Part shown: positions 23,024 to 33,667 of the stretch, one piece after another
How the letters are laid out: every line of letters starts with the position of its first letter
How positions within the stretch are numbered: position 1 is the first letter of the stretch
From: Ascarosepion bandense
Taxonomy: Eukaryota > Mollusca > Cephalopoda > Sepiida > Sepiidae
Length of the DNA: 64,000 nt
Assembly (NCBI GenBank): GCA_037127315.1
Contig: JBBBDQ010001287.1
Location: 3,606,001-3,670,000 of the forward strand
Direction of reading: 5' to 3'
Translations under genes and position numbers: made by a program
Notes under the pieces: generated by a model
Told to the model about the DNA's origin: nothing
Databases searched by the model: none
Seen by the model: only the letters and a program-made list of their open reading frames with translations

Positions 23024-23135
23024 TGCGCTAGACTGGTTGCCAGCCAAGGCTATAGAACCCAATCTGCCCTGTTATTTGACACAGAGGTAGAGAGACAAGT
23101 GATATATTATCAAATAGTAATTAGTGGGGGATCAG
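23024..23135 (-). mobile_element. SINE-A fragment with half a linker
   Basis: CTAGACTGGTTGCCAGCCAA through AACCCAATCTG, then the linker start AGTAATTAGTGGGGGATCAG. Truncated at both ends. Confidence 0.8.
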
Positions 23136-23139
23136 TTTA

Positions 23140-23664
23140 TTATAATAAAGATGAGCGAAAAAGAGGTATCCGTATATAAGAAAAAGGGATTAGAGAATTT
23201 AACTATAACAAGACATATTAAAGGCAAGGAAGCAGGATAAAGCAGCGAATAAACAACTTAAGATGTTTGAATCAATGGACTGCAAAGTACGAGTAAAATG
23301 TCAAAAGTTACATTTTTTTATAATCGTTTTACTCATGCCAGAGAGTAAAGCCATGACACAAGGGGTTATGGAATGTGAAAGAGTACAAAAAATGATAATC
23401 TTTTGTTGCAGAGTGGCTGGCACCTCTGCAGCATTCTAAAGGAAATGACCCATGGTCTGAAATGGTCTATTTAAGTAAAGAATATTAGCATTCGAGGCGT
23501 AATCTTCGGGTGTCGTTCGAGTAATATTCGGACTGATTAATTCGGCGACTATTGCAATCTAAGCTCTTCCTCTGTGTTGCAAATTCTGTCTAATCTGAGA
23601 TTGTAACTGTTATACTGTTCTGTTGATTCCCATGATTCTCTTATCCTTTTTTTGACAGAAAAAG
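23140..23664. other. Unassigned DNA left of the LTR
   Basis: No repeat or reading frame recognised. Confidence 0.4.
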
Positions 23665-24298
23665 TGTTATGGTGCCCTTCTACGAAGAATAGACACTGTT
23701 AGGGATGTGCGTTGTGGAGCTGTGGACATCGGCTGGGAACGAGAAATCGGGCAATTCGAATTCCAGTTGAATTCCGTGAATTCACTTACACGCAAATACC
23801 ATTGGAAAAGGTATTAATCCGTCTCTTCCCTCCAGTTATGGGTTAAATAACAGGATAGATTGGGTTCTATAGTCTTGGTCGGTAGCCATTCTACTACAGA
23901 ATATAATAGCAATGTGGGATAATCCGCAGTCCAGTCAGTCAGTCTCTTTCGAGACATGATTGCCGAAGCGTGTATCACGTATGAGACTTAACTGTCTGAC
24001 TGACTCTTACTAGATACAATCACCTACGTGACTTCCGAGACGCAGTTAAGGCGGCAATTAGGACGCAGTTAACGACAGCTAATACGAAGTTAAAGCCAGC
24101 TACCAGTCAGGTAATAAGCAGCGTAACTGTACCGTTCGGACTTACTTATTTCTATTCACTTATTACTAACACTTACTTTCTAAATATTTTATTGTTATAC
24201 AAATACACTGTTTTGAAAATACCTTCTGTGTTCCGTGTCTTACATCTGGCCAAACCGGTCACTACAAGTTTGCGGCGAAGTTTCGCCTTAACTCCACA
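23665..24298 (+). mobile_element. LTR of a retrotransposon, split by SINE-A
   Basis: Starts TGTTATGGTGCCC and ends about CTCCACA. It is followed by TTGGCGACGAAGATCC (24301), which looks like the primer-binding site and leader of a Ty3/Gypsy-type element. The family match is the minus-strand copy at 30185-30467, which shares GCAGTTAA ... AAAGCCAGCTAC, AATAAGCAGCG, CGGACTTACTTATTTCTA and GGCCAAACCGGTCACT. SINE-A at 23700-24008 interrupts it. After about 70 bp of leader, homology gives way to a LINE-A fragment, so no internal coding remains. Confidence 0.65.
23700..24008 (+). mobile_element. SINE-A, monomer, full length, inside the LTR
   Basis: Head with GGATGTGCGTTGTGG and CAATTCGAATTCCAG (B box region), body to TTAACTGTCTGACTGAC. 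No linker hairpin. The sequences either side (AGACACTGTTAG / TCTTACTAGATAC) belong to the LTR. Confidence 0.88.
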
Positions 24299-24369
24299 AA
24301 TTGGCGACGAAGATCCACAACAAAAAGGGATAGAAGAAGAATGGTAATCAACAAGATAGAAGACGTCAG

Positions 24370-24533
24370 TTGACATTGCATTTAAACTTTTGAAGATTGT
24401 GGCTATCAGAGAAGCAAGTAAACAGAAATGGGTTCCACAGGCGGGAAGTCAGAGAATAAGAAACTGTTAGAGTAGAAGAGGAGGTTACATTTAACTATTT
24501 CAACGTTAAAAGGGTGGTGCCTAGATACCAATC
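24370..24533 (-). mobile_element. LINE-A fragment (reverse-transcriptase C-terminus)
   Basis: The minus strand retains the region encoding HPF-V, FYSNSF and the W-N-S-L-P segment in degenerate form (CGCCTGTGGAACCC), plus TTTAAATGCAATGTCAA. No tail. Diverged and truncated on both sides. Confidence 0.75.
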
Positions 24534-25790
24534 TAGTCAGTCAGTTAAATGCCATACGTGAAACACGCTTGGGCGATCATGTCTTTTTCGAGACATGACT
24601 GACTTAGCAGAAGATTATCCCGCAGTAGGTTGCCATTGTTTTCTGCGGTAGACTGGTTGCCGACCAAGGCTATAGAAGCCAATCTGTCCTGTTAATTAAC
24701 TCATAGCTAGAAGGGAAAGAGATGTATTATATTATTAAGTAGTAATTAGTGGGGGATCAGTTTATTACTTTATAACAATATAAAACTGATCCCCCACTTT
24801 ATGCCCAGTAGAATCTTTAATCGATGTTGAGTGGTCATTTTTATGGTTGGCTATCATTTAATTGGTTGATGTCTGCTGTTCAGTCAGTTTAGGTGTCATA
24901 CGTGATACACGCTTGGGCGATCATGTCTCGAAAGAGACATGACTGACTGGGCAGAAGATTATCCCGCAGTAGGTTGCCATTGCTTTCCTCAATGTAGACT
25001 GGTTGCCGACCATTGCTATAGAACCCAATCTGTTCTATTATTTCACTCATAAGTAGAGAGGGAAGAGATGTATTATGTTTATTAAGTAGTAATTTGTGGG
25101 GGATCAGTTTGTTACTTTATAACAATATAAAAATGATCCCCCACTTTATGCCCAGTAGAAGCCTTAATCATTATTCCAACTATTATATTCAGTCAGTCAG
25201 TTAAGTACCATACGTGATATCTCGAAAGAGACGTGACTGACTGGGCAGAAGATTATCCCGCGGTAGGTTGCCATTGCTTTCTGCAGTAGACTGGTTGCCG
25301 ACCAAGGCTATAGAACTCAATCTGCCTTGTTATTTGACTTATATTATAGGTAGAGGGGCAAGTGATATATTATTAAATAGTAATTAGTGGGGGATCAGTT
25401 TATTACTTTATAACAATATAAAACTGATCCCCAGTATTTATACCCAGTAGAACCTTAATCATGTTTTCAACTATTATAGTCAGTCAGTGATAAACGCTTT
25501 GGGAGATCATGTCTCGAAAGAGACATGGCTGACTGGGCAGAAAATTATCCCGCAGTAAGTTGCCATTGATTTCTGCGCTATACTGGTTGCCAGCCAAGGG
25601 TACAGAACCCAATCTGTCCTATTATTTAAATGGAGGGAAGAGATGGATTAATACCTTTCCCAAGAATATTTGTGCGTAAGTGAATGCAAAGAATACAACT
25701 GGAATTTGAACTCGGATCCCCGAGTTGTCGTTCCGAGTCGATATCCACTGCACCACAACACACTTCGCATTCTATCATTGAGGAAAATAA
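24534..25790 (-). mobile_element. SINE-A, tetrameric copy with one tRNA-like head
   Basis: Longest multimer in the window. Read leftwards from the head (about 25775-25645; B box region near 25700-25713), four bodies lie at about 25640-25480, 25340-25180, 25050-24870 and 24710-24536. Each junction carries the AT-rich linker with the GTGGGGGATCAGTTT / AAACTGATCCCCCAC hairpin (for example 24751-24799). Only the 5' unit has a head. The bodies differ from one another by scattered substitutions, so the array is not an assembly stutter. Confidence 0.9.
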
Positions 25791-25814
25791 TGCTATCTAT
25801 CGTCCTCCTGATTA

Positions 25815-26026
25815 TTATTCTTTTGTTCTCGCTCCTTAGTAATGCTTCTGTTTTCTAAATATTCCGCATCTAGTAAAAAGTGTGTCTTAGGGGCTTTACT
25901 GCCTTGCTTTGAGTGAACTTGCTTAAAAATATAACGTCTACGAAATAATGATAATTAATAATTAATTCTAATCCATGAAAATTCAACGGTTTTGATATTT
26001 TAAAAATCTGATGAATCTTAATTTTT
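25815..26026. other. Unassigned DNA, paralogous to 28155-28228
   Basis: TCTCGCTCCTTAGTAATG ... GTGTCTTAGGGGCTTTACTG matches 28160-28228 plus 28512-28525. It shows the same sequence without the LINE-A tails inserted there. Confidence 0.6.
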
Positions 26027-26445
26027 TTTCTTTTTTTTTTAATATCACCCCAAGCAAGGCATTCCACTGCCACTATAGCGCAGGGGGTTACATAGAGCGA
26101 TTGGATATAGGAAATGTCAGAAGGAGGGTGATAGACTAGTAAGGAGGTACATAGGAAGAGTGTTTGAGAGAATGGGTGCAAGTTAGTGTGTCAGGAGGTA
26201 TCTATTGACCTTACATTTAAACTCCTGGAGGTTGTAGCCATCGGGGAGCAAGCATGCGGAAGGGAATTCCACAGGCGAGAAGTACGAGAAAAGAAGCTGT
26301 TGGAGTAGAAATTGCGGTTATATTTCATCGGTTTCACTGTAAAAGGGTGGGACCTAGCTGCTAATCTAGTATCTCGTGCAAATTCATACCTAGGGGGCAC
26401 GTGATCTAAGTTCATCAGAGCAGAAGCCGTGAAAGTATTTCTTAA
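26027..26445 (-). mobile_element. LINE-A 3' end
   Basis: Poly-T (minus-strand poly-A) at 26027-26040, then the tail module, then on the minus strand a frame with PPRYEFARDTRLAARSHPF, FYSNSFFSRTSRLWNSLPHA (26415-26191). A frameshift after HACS separates the last residues. 5'-truncated near 26445. Confidence 0.87.
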
Positions 26446-26561
26446 ATTAATGATTGAATAAGCTCATGACTATTGCTACGAAAACAAATATCCATGTGAA
26501 TTCTCCTAACACATTGTTTTATATTTAAGCCTTACAATTTTAACAAAGTATTGCAATATAG

Positions 26562-27155
26562 GATGTGCGTTGTGGTGCAGTGAATATCGACTCGGAACGA
26601 CAAATCGGCGAGCCGAGTTCGAATTTCAGTTGAATTCCTTGCATTTACTTACGCACAAATACTTTTCGGAAAGGTATTAATCCGTTTCTTCCTTCCTGTT
26701 ATGAGTGAAATAATAGGACAAATTGGGTTCTATAACCTTGGCTGGCAACCAGTCTCACTGCAGAAAGCAATGGCAACCTACTGCGGAATAACCTTCTGCA
26801 TAGTCAGTCATGTTTCTTTCGAGACATGATCACCCAAAGCGTGTCTCACGTATGTCTCTTAACTGACTGACTAAATATAATAGTTGAAAACATGATTAAG
26901 GATTTTACTGGGCATAAAGTGGGGGATCAGTTTTATATTGTTATGAATTAATAAACTGATCCCCCGTTAATTACTACTTAATAATATAATACATTTTACT
27001 CTCTGTCCTATGAGTAAAATAATAGGACAGATTGGGTTCTATAGCCTTGGCTGGCAACCTGTCTAATGCAGAAGTAATGGCAACCTACTGCGAGATAATC
27101 TTTTGCCAAGTAAGTCATGTCTCTTTTAAGACATGATTGCCCAAAGCGATAAAAA
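26562..27155 (+). mobile_element. SINE-A, dimeric copy with one tRNA-like head
   Basis: Head 26562-26640 (TGGTGCAGTGAATATCG, GTTCGAATTTCAG), bodies near 26715 and 27020, joined by the linker with AAGTGGGGGATCAGTTTTAT and AAACTGATCCCCCG. It ends near CATGATTGCCCAAAGCG. Confidence 0.87.
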
Positions 27156-27294
27156 TCGTAAATATGAATGCTGGTTAATTGAAACGATTTGAAATTTACA
27201 ACTTTTTACATTTCACTAAAACAAACGTTCAAAATCTTCCATTCTTTCTTTCATTTTTGGACTGAAATCAAGTAGCGTCATTGATAGGTCTATT

Positions 27295-27641
27295 GTCTTT
27301 TAACTGGATCAAAATGGTATTGTCCATTATTTATGAGATATTCACGGAAGATATTAAGCACTTCTAGCTTCCTTCCTTGCTTCCTTGCTTCCTTCCTTCC
27401 TTTCTTTCTTTCTTTTTTCTTTTTTTTTCTTTCTTTCTTAATTTTTCCTTCACTTCCTTCTTTCTCTTTTTCCTTTCTTTCATTCTTTGTTTCAAGGAAA
27501 CTAAATAACGTTTCTGATCGGTGTTTTGTTTTTTCTATCGATCAAAATTGAATGGTCCATTATTTATGAGATATTAACGGAAGACATCAAACACTTTTAC
27601 CTTTCTTTCTTTCTTTTTTCTGTCTTTCTTTCTTTCTTTTT

Positions 27642-27676
<35 letters not shown>

Positions 27677-27786
27677 ATGAAACTAAATAATGTCTCTGAT
27701 ATGTGTTTTGTATTTTCCATCAATCAAAATGGAATAGTTCATTATTTATGAGATATTAACAGAGGACATTAAATTTTCTTTAATTT

Positions 27787-27833
<47 letters not shown>

Positions 27834-28060
27834 ATGAAACTAAATAATGTCTCTGATATGTGTTTTGTATTTTCCATCAATCAAAATGGAACAGTTCATT
27901 ATTTATGAGATATTAACAGAGGACATTAAATTTTCTTTAATTTTCTTTCTTTCTTTTTTCTTTCTTTCTTTCTTTCTTTCTTTCGTTCTTTCTTTTTTTC
28001 TTTAAATGAAATGATATGAGTTTTGTCCTTTCCATCAATCAAAATGGAATAGTCCATTAT
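27295..28060. repeat. Compound repeat: TTTC tracts in a 140-200-bp tandem unit
   Basis: Five units each contain ATCAAAATGGAATAGTTCAT, TTATGAGATATTAAC, then a TTTC tract of variable length, then ATGAAACTAAATAATGTCTC (27315, 27545, 27725, 27885, 28040 approx.). The non-repeat parts of units 3 and 4 are nearly identical, so expansion is recent. Confidence 0.9.
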
Positions 28061-28227
28061 TTATGAGGTATTGACAGGTTAATGAACACACGAAGAAAGG
28101 AAAAAGGAAAAATTTAAATGCAATGTTGATAGCTATTGTCTTCTTATTTACACTTCATTTTTTCTCGCTCCTTAGCAATATTTCCGTTTTCTAATTCTTT
28201 CATGCCCAGTAACTCTTTGTGTCTTAG

Positions 28228-28345
28228 GGGAAGGTAGCCATTCCCTGCGTCTAACCACTCCTTCTCTTTACCTTCCCCTATGTAGCCCCATGCGCAATAG
28301 TGGCAGTGGAATGCCTTGCTTGGGGGGAGATGATTAAAAAAAAAA
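28228..28345 (+). mobile_element. LINE-A 3' tail, very short copy
   Basis: AAGGTAGCCATTCCCTGCG ... CCTATGTAGCCCCATGCGC, CAGTGGAATGCCTTGCTTGG, GATTAAAAAAAAAAA. Only about 115 bp of 3' UTR and poly-A. Confidence 0.85.
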
Positions 28346-28512
28346 ACATGCATTATTTTTTAAGATCCTCTGTATCCTTACTCATCTGTCACCTTCCTCC
28401 TGACATTCCCTATGTCTACCCACTCCTTCTCTTTACCTTCCCCTATGTAGCCCCATGCGCAATAGTGGCAGTGGAATGCCTTGCTTGGGGGGAGATGATT
28501 AAAAAAAAAGGG
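28346..28512 (+). mobile_element. LINE-A 3' tail, second copy in tandem
   Basis: Same tail module, near-identical over CTACCCACTCCTTCTCTTTA to GATTAAAAAAAAA, directly behind the first tail. The pair sits between GTCTTAGGGG and GGCTTTACCGTC. The empty counterpart is at about 25888-25905. Confidence 0.85.
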
Positions 28513-28975
28513 GGGCTTTACCGTCTTACATGAGGTAAATCCGATTAAAAAGCCTGTGATGATTTCTGAGATCATCCCAGATTTTGTGAACACCCGCCAA
28601 CATTATTCATTTTGAGAAGAAACCTGCAGAAAGGAAAACGCTTGCTGTCACTTTATTCGCATTTAGAAAAATAAGATTTAAAGATAGAACCATTGCGAGA
28701 ATATAGAAGCCGAATCGGAGACAGCAACTGAAACTCGAAAAAAAAACCACTAATAATTGTAATGATAGCATTACTAGTAAAAATAGCTTCGTGCAAACAT
28801 CGAAAGACATTTAAGTCCCTTTTTTATGTTCTCTGGATTTACCTCGAATCTAAGAACTCCTGCCGGCCAGGAGGTAGCCAGTACTTATTAACAAAGATCT
28901 GAAACCAGAAATTGCCTTCTTAATGTTCTTGCAACACCAAAAATAAATAAATAAAAGAACTTAAAAGATACACAG
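28513..28975. other. Unassigned DNA
   Basis: No repeat or coding signal recognised. Confidence 0.4.
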
Positions 28976-28978
28976 AGT

Positions 28979-29032
<54 letters not shown>
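28976..29032. repeat. GA dinucleotide microsatellite
   Basis: About 25 GA units after GAGTGAGTGA. Confidence 0.96.
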
Positions 29033-29033
<1 letters not shown>

Positions 29034-29565
29034 TATTCCAACACTGCACGTGAACATTACGAGCCAAAGAATTGGTATGATGTCTTTAAAGCGAAAATGC
29101 AGATATTCCCGCCTTTACTTTTAATATATATGGCGGCCATATTGAACATGGTGGTTAACAGTAGAGAGAACGTCTTCCTTCTTTCCCGTCGCTTTTTACT
29201 TGATTTTTTTTTTCCGGTTTATAATGTTTTTCTTTTATTGCTCTATGATACATTTGGTATCAATTATGAAATAGCTTTTGTCACGTAGGTAAGAAAAAAT
29301 AAATAAATGAAAGAAATAGGAAACCTTATTCTTACGAGAATTAAGGGTTCGATAACTTCATCTTCCAACTTTGCCTTTCATATTTATATTTTTACTTCTC
29401 CACAATATGTTACATCATGGATAGATATTCTATGAAAAATACTGACCAGTTCTGGCTTGTGAGGTATTTATACCTGACAGTGTTCCTAATATCAATTGCA
29501 ACTGGATTAAAGACAATGATTTTGTGTCGAATAAAAAGCAGATCTTGTTAGTTACATAGATTTAA
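29033..29565. other. Unassigned DNA
   Basis: AT-rich. The frame at 28977-29288 starts inside the GA repeat and has no recognisable domain. Confidence 0.4.
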
Positions 29566-29569
29566 ACAG

Positions 29570-29616
<47 letters not shown>

Positions 29617-29791
29617 CATAGATAGATAGATAGATAGATAGATAGATTTGTCAAGACAGACAGATGTAAATATATCAAGATAGAAATTTATCTCGCTATA
29701 TATACATGAAAAGACTAAAAGAGATGGATAGATAGACAGCTATATATACATGAAAAGACTAAAATAGATAGATAAATAGCTAGCTAGCTAC

Positions 29792-29845
<54 letters not shown>

Positions 29846-29894
29846 TTGTCAAGACAGACAGATGTAAATATATCAAGATAGAAATTTATCTCGC

Positions 29895-29925
<31 letters not shown>

Positions 29926-30091
29926 AGACTAAAATAGATAGATAGATAGATAGATAGATAGATTTGACAAGACTGACATGTAAATATATCAAGATGGAAA
30001 GTTAACTCGTTAGATATATATGAAAAGACTAAAATAGATAGATGCATATATACATACGTACGTACATGCATACATATATTTAAACAATACA

Positions 30092-30122
<31 letters not shown>

Positions 30123-30129
30123 GTAAACA

Positions 30130-30180
<51 letters not shown>

Positions 30181-30184
30181 TGAA
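29566..30184. repeat. GATA arrays with a repeated 90-bp spacer
   Basis: GATA runs alternate with a spacer TTTGTCAAGACAGACAGATG, AAATATATCAAGATAGAAAT, TATATATGAAAAGACTAAAA, seen at about 29646, 29844 and (diverged) 29963. An ACATAC run lies at 30089-30120. Tyr/Ile-rich frames are artefacts. Confidence 0.9.
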
Positions 30185-30464
30185 CAGACTGAACAGTTTA
30201 AGTGACCGGTTTGGCCGAAAGTAAGACAAGGAACACAGGCGGTAGTTTCAAAAGAGTGCATTAGTATAACAAGAACAATATATCCAAAAGTAAAGTGTTA
30301 GTAATTAAGTAAGTAGAAATAAGTAAGTCCGAAATGTACAGTTGCGCTGCTTATTATCTGAATCGTAGCTGGCTTTAACTGCGTTCTAAATGTCGTCAGT
30401 AACTGTTGTTAACTGCCTACCAAAAGTCACACAGGTAAATACATATAATAAGAGGAAGGGCACC

Positions 30465-30467
<3 letters not shown>
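30185..30467 (-). mobile_element. Solo LTR, same family as 23665-24298
   Basis: On the minus strand it runs TATGGTGCCCTTCC ... AACGCAGTTAAAGCCAGCTA ... GCGCAACTGTACATTTCGGA ... TTTCGGCCAAACCGGTCACT. It lies inside GATA arrays on both sides. The last LTR bases on this copy (AACAGTTTAAGTGACC) are followed by GAACAGACTGA, the motif that punctuates the GATA array to the right. Confidence 0.7.
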
Positions 30468-30503
<36 letters not shown>

Positions 30504-30556
30504 CGAACAGACTGACATAGATAGATAGATAGATTGATAGATAGATACGAACAGAC

Positions 30557-30595
<39 letters not shown>

Positions 30596-30606
30596 CGAAC
30601 AGACTG

Positions 30607-30663
<57 letters not shown>

Positions 30664-30708
30664 CGAACAGACTGAGATAGATTGATAGATAGATAGATAC
30701 GAACAGAC

Positions 30709-30750
<42 letters not shown>

Positions 30751-30761
30751 CGAACAGACTG

Positions 30762-30814
<53 letters not shown>

Positions 30815-30823
30815 CGAACAGAC

Positions 30824-30880
<57 letters not shown>
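30467..30880. repeat. GATA array punctuated by CGAACAGACT
   Basis: Runs of 4 to 13 GATA units separated by ACGAACAGACTGA or shorter variants about seven times (30502, 30547, 30594, 30662, 30699, 30749, 30813). A compound, higher-order microsatellite. Confidence 0.93.
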
Positions 30881-30989
30881 TCTTGTTTATACTTGATGTT
30901 ATTGAGTGTTGATTGAGTTTTTCGTTTTTATTAATAAGTTCTCTATTATCCTAGCCTTGTGGTTACCAAACATTTTGCTAGTGGATTGT

Positions 30990-31364
30990 TGATAGAGAGC
31001 AGTTAGTAACAACTAAGCATAGCCATAGGGAATGGTTAGTGGTCCCCAAACTTTTTTCTGTCATTTCCCCCTACACCCAGTTCGACCATCCAGATTTTCC
31101 CCCTCATCCGTATGAGAGAAGGAGCAGTTAAAACACACTGTGACTATTTACTAATTTATTTTTCAAATATACAAATATACTGATAAAGAGCAGTTAGTAG
31201 CAAGCATAGACAAAGAAAGCGGTTGGTAACAAATAAAAGGACTTTTGTTTGCTCTTCTACTTCAGAATTAAATCAGTGAGAAGGATGATGCTGCTTAACG
31301 TGGAACCACTGGTAGGTAAGGCACCGCCCATCTACAACAGGCTCTCTCTATCTCTCTCTCTTTT

Positions 31365-31441
<77 letters not shown>

Positions 31442-31557
31442 CAGACATGAGAAAATTCATCTGAGATTTTTTATTTATTAGGGAGCGTAATTATTTCCAC
31501 CCTGGTAGCTTCAAAGTTCCCTCTAGGGGGAAATTTCCCCCAGTTTGGGAATCGCTG
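30990..31557. mobile_element. hAT-like non-autonomous element (probable)
   Basis: The right end reads, reverse-complemented, CAGCGATTCCCAAACTGGGG. The left end near 31037 reads TAGTGGTCCCCAAACTTTTT. CAG-R-G-R-TTCCCAAAC is the usual hAT terminus. GCATAGCC occurs at 31017-31024 and 31558-31565, possibly the 8-bp target duplication, but 12 bp separate it from the left terminus. A 45-bp segment (GAGCAGTTAGTA ... GGTTGGT) occurs both just outside and inside (30992 and 31186). Interior has CT and TA tracts (31340-31438). No transposase. Confidence 0.5.
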
Positions 31558-31565
31558 GCATAGCC

Positions 31566-31954
31566 GGAACATGCTTGTCAACAAGACAATCATCATCCAC
31601 ACGCAAAAAAAGAGTAAAGATAATGGAGGCTTTATTAATAAAAACGAAAAACCTAACAACTACAAACACGCTAACAACATGCTTTCCGCGTTAAGTACAT
31701 AACACATACTATTACTTCACATTATCCATAACACCACATACATTCTGTTCTACATAAAAACCTTTCATCCTCGAAAATGGCTAAAAGTATAACCGAAAGC
31801 GCTCGGATAAGCAAAATGTTGAGACAATTTTTATATAATTTATGTCATCTAAAGAAAAAACATAAGATCACATAAAAAATACATAGAAAACATAATCATC
31901 ACACCAAGACTGTCATTTTAATAAACCCTGCATACAAGAGAGATGGATGCCAAA

Positions 31955-31960
<6 letters not shown>
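31566..31960. other. Unassigned DNA with a Penelope-like motif
   Basis: CTCGAAAATGGCTAAAAGTA followed by TAACCGAAAGCG (31771-31803) has the layout seen near the ends of Penelope-like elements. Otherwise unrecognised. Confidence 0.3.

Positions 31961-32030
<70 letters not shown>
31961..32030. repeat. TA tract continuing as GT tract
   Basis: TA at 31961-31997, then GT at 31998-32029, then TAG repeats to about 32054 at the edge of the Tc1-like element. Confidence 0.95.
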
Positions 32031-32032
<2 letters not shown>

Positions 32033-32043
32033 GTAGTAGTAGT

Positions 32044-33597
32044 AGTAGTAGTAGCGTCCATAATATAAGGAAGGGGAACAACAAAGACATAAATATGAGT
32101 ATTACTTAAAAAGTAGTGCATGATTATCAATGAATTTTTTACCAAATAAAGATTAGGGTGTAATGCATAAATATTATGCAAAGTTACAAGTAGCTTTTGT
32201 TTTTTAAATAAAGATTGAATAGAATAAAGGAAATAAGCAACTGGACAAAGATTAAAGAACGATCTTGTTAATACTTGATTGTGAACAAAATTTTATATTT
32301 GCTAAACTTCCCCTTATTTTCAATGACTATTCTGCATCGTCGACCATATGATTTAATTAATTTATTGCAAAAATCTGCAGTAATTCCCTCCAATTCATCA
32401 TGCAATAACTCCCATAGATGATCCTGTTTTTTCGGGTTTACTTTCTAAGCCCTTTCTCTAGTTCTCTCCAAACATTTTATACTGGATTCAGGTAGTGGCT
32501 CTGGGCTGGCCACTTCATTATGGCGATTTATTCTTCTTCAAATAAACCATAATCTTCTTAGCCTTGTGGCAAGGTTCATTAACCCTGCATGAAAATAGGA
32601 AAATCATAAAGATATAATGTAATCTTGGTAACACATGCTTCTGAAGAAGCCTTTTGTATATCTCAGCATGTACGCGGATGATAGGGCCAACTCCTGCTGA
32701 TGAAATCATTCCCAACACCATCACACTGCCTCCACCAAACTTAATGGTTTTCTTGACACATTGAGAAGACAGTTTTTCACCTGTTCCACAGCGTACATAA
32801 GTTTTGCCTTCAAAACCAAATATAGTAAACTTGGACTCGTCACTGAAATGAACTGTATCCCATTGTGCGTCAGTCCAAACAACATGTTCTCTCGCATACT
32901 CCAGGTTTTGAAGCTGGAATACGGGCAGGCGATCCTGCATTTTTTAACCTGCGAGCAACCGTTTTCCTTGAGATCTTATTATCTGTCTCTTCATTAAATT
33001 TACGGGCAATTGATGTAGCAGTTTCAAAACGGCTTTTTGTAGATATTCTAACAATTCTTCAATCTTCTCTTTGCGATGTTTTTGGAGGTCTGCCGATTTT
33101 TGGTTTTGCATCTAACATTTTATCGGTTTTATACCTGCTAATTATGCGATGAACGACAATTTTAGACATATGAAAAACATCAAAAATTTCTGTAATTGAC
33201 TTTTTTCTTGATACTTAGCGATAACGAGTTCTTTCTTCAAAAGTGAGCGCTCTGCGGGTACAATTTGTCATATTACTTAAAAATAAAGTCCTAATGACGA
33301 ATGAACTTTTACTTATTGTTTAAAATCTCCACTGAGTTTTTTTAACAGTGTAAATTAAAAGTTTATGAAAATCATTGACATCTTTCCTGAACTTTTGTCC
33401 AGTAGCTTATTTCCTTTGTTCCATTGAATCTTTATTTTAAAAAAAACTATAACCTAAATTTTTGTAACTTTGTATAGTATTTATGCATTACACCCTAATC
33501 TTTATTCTGTAACAAATTCATTGCTAATCATGCATTACTTTTTAAGTAATACACATATTGATGACTTTGTTGTTTCCGTTCCTTATATCATGGCCGC

Positions 33598-33603
<6 letters not shown>
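32044..33603 (-). mobile_element. Tc1-like transposon with inverted repeats of about 205 bp
   Basis: The left arm (32044-32252) and right arm (33391-33603) are inverted copies, sharing for example TATTACTTAAAAAGTA, AAAGATTAGGGTGTAATGCA and AAAGGAAATAAGC-ACTGGAC. The element ends at TAGTAGCG on the left and CGCTACTA on the right and sits in TA-rich sequence on both sides, consistent with TA targets. One transposase relic lies between the arms. Arm identity is roughly 85% by eye, so the insertion is old. Confidence 0.85.
32290..33271 (-). pseudogene. Tc1-like transposase relic
   Basis: The most likely start is ATG at 33269-33271 (MTNCTRRALTFEERTRYR). It is followed by a helix-turn-helix region (KSITEIFDVFHMSKIVVHRI), KIGRPPKT and KISRKTVARRLKNAG. 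After a frameshift come LEYAREHVVWTDAQWDTVHF, SDESKFTIFG (first Asp) and KFGGGSVMVLGMIS. The second-Asp region reads CRVNEPCHKAK (Asp lost) and the third reads SHYLNPV-stop-NVW, with a stop where the acidic residue should be. Further stops at RYR, near TSQRED and after GLRK. Dead. Confidence 0.9.

Positions 33604-33648
<45 letters not shown>
33601..33648. repeat. TA dinucleotide microsatellite
   Basis: About 24 TA units at the right edge of the Tc1-like element. Confidence 0.95.
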
Positions 33649-33649
<1 letters not shown>

Positions 33650-33667
33650 CAATCGTAATGAGAGCAT

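Noticed and set aside
32865..33152. Plus-strand 95-codon frame over the Tc1-like transposase
   Set aside because: Shadow of the minus-strand transposase.
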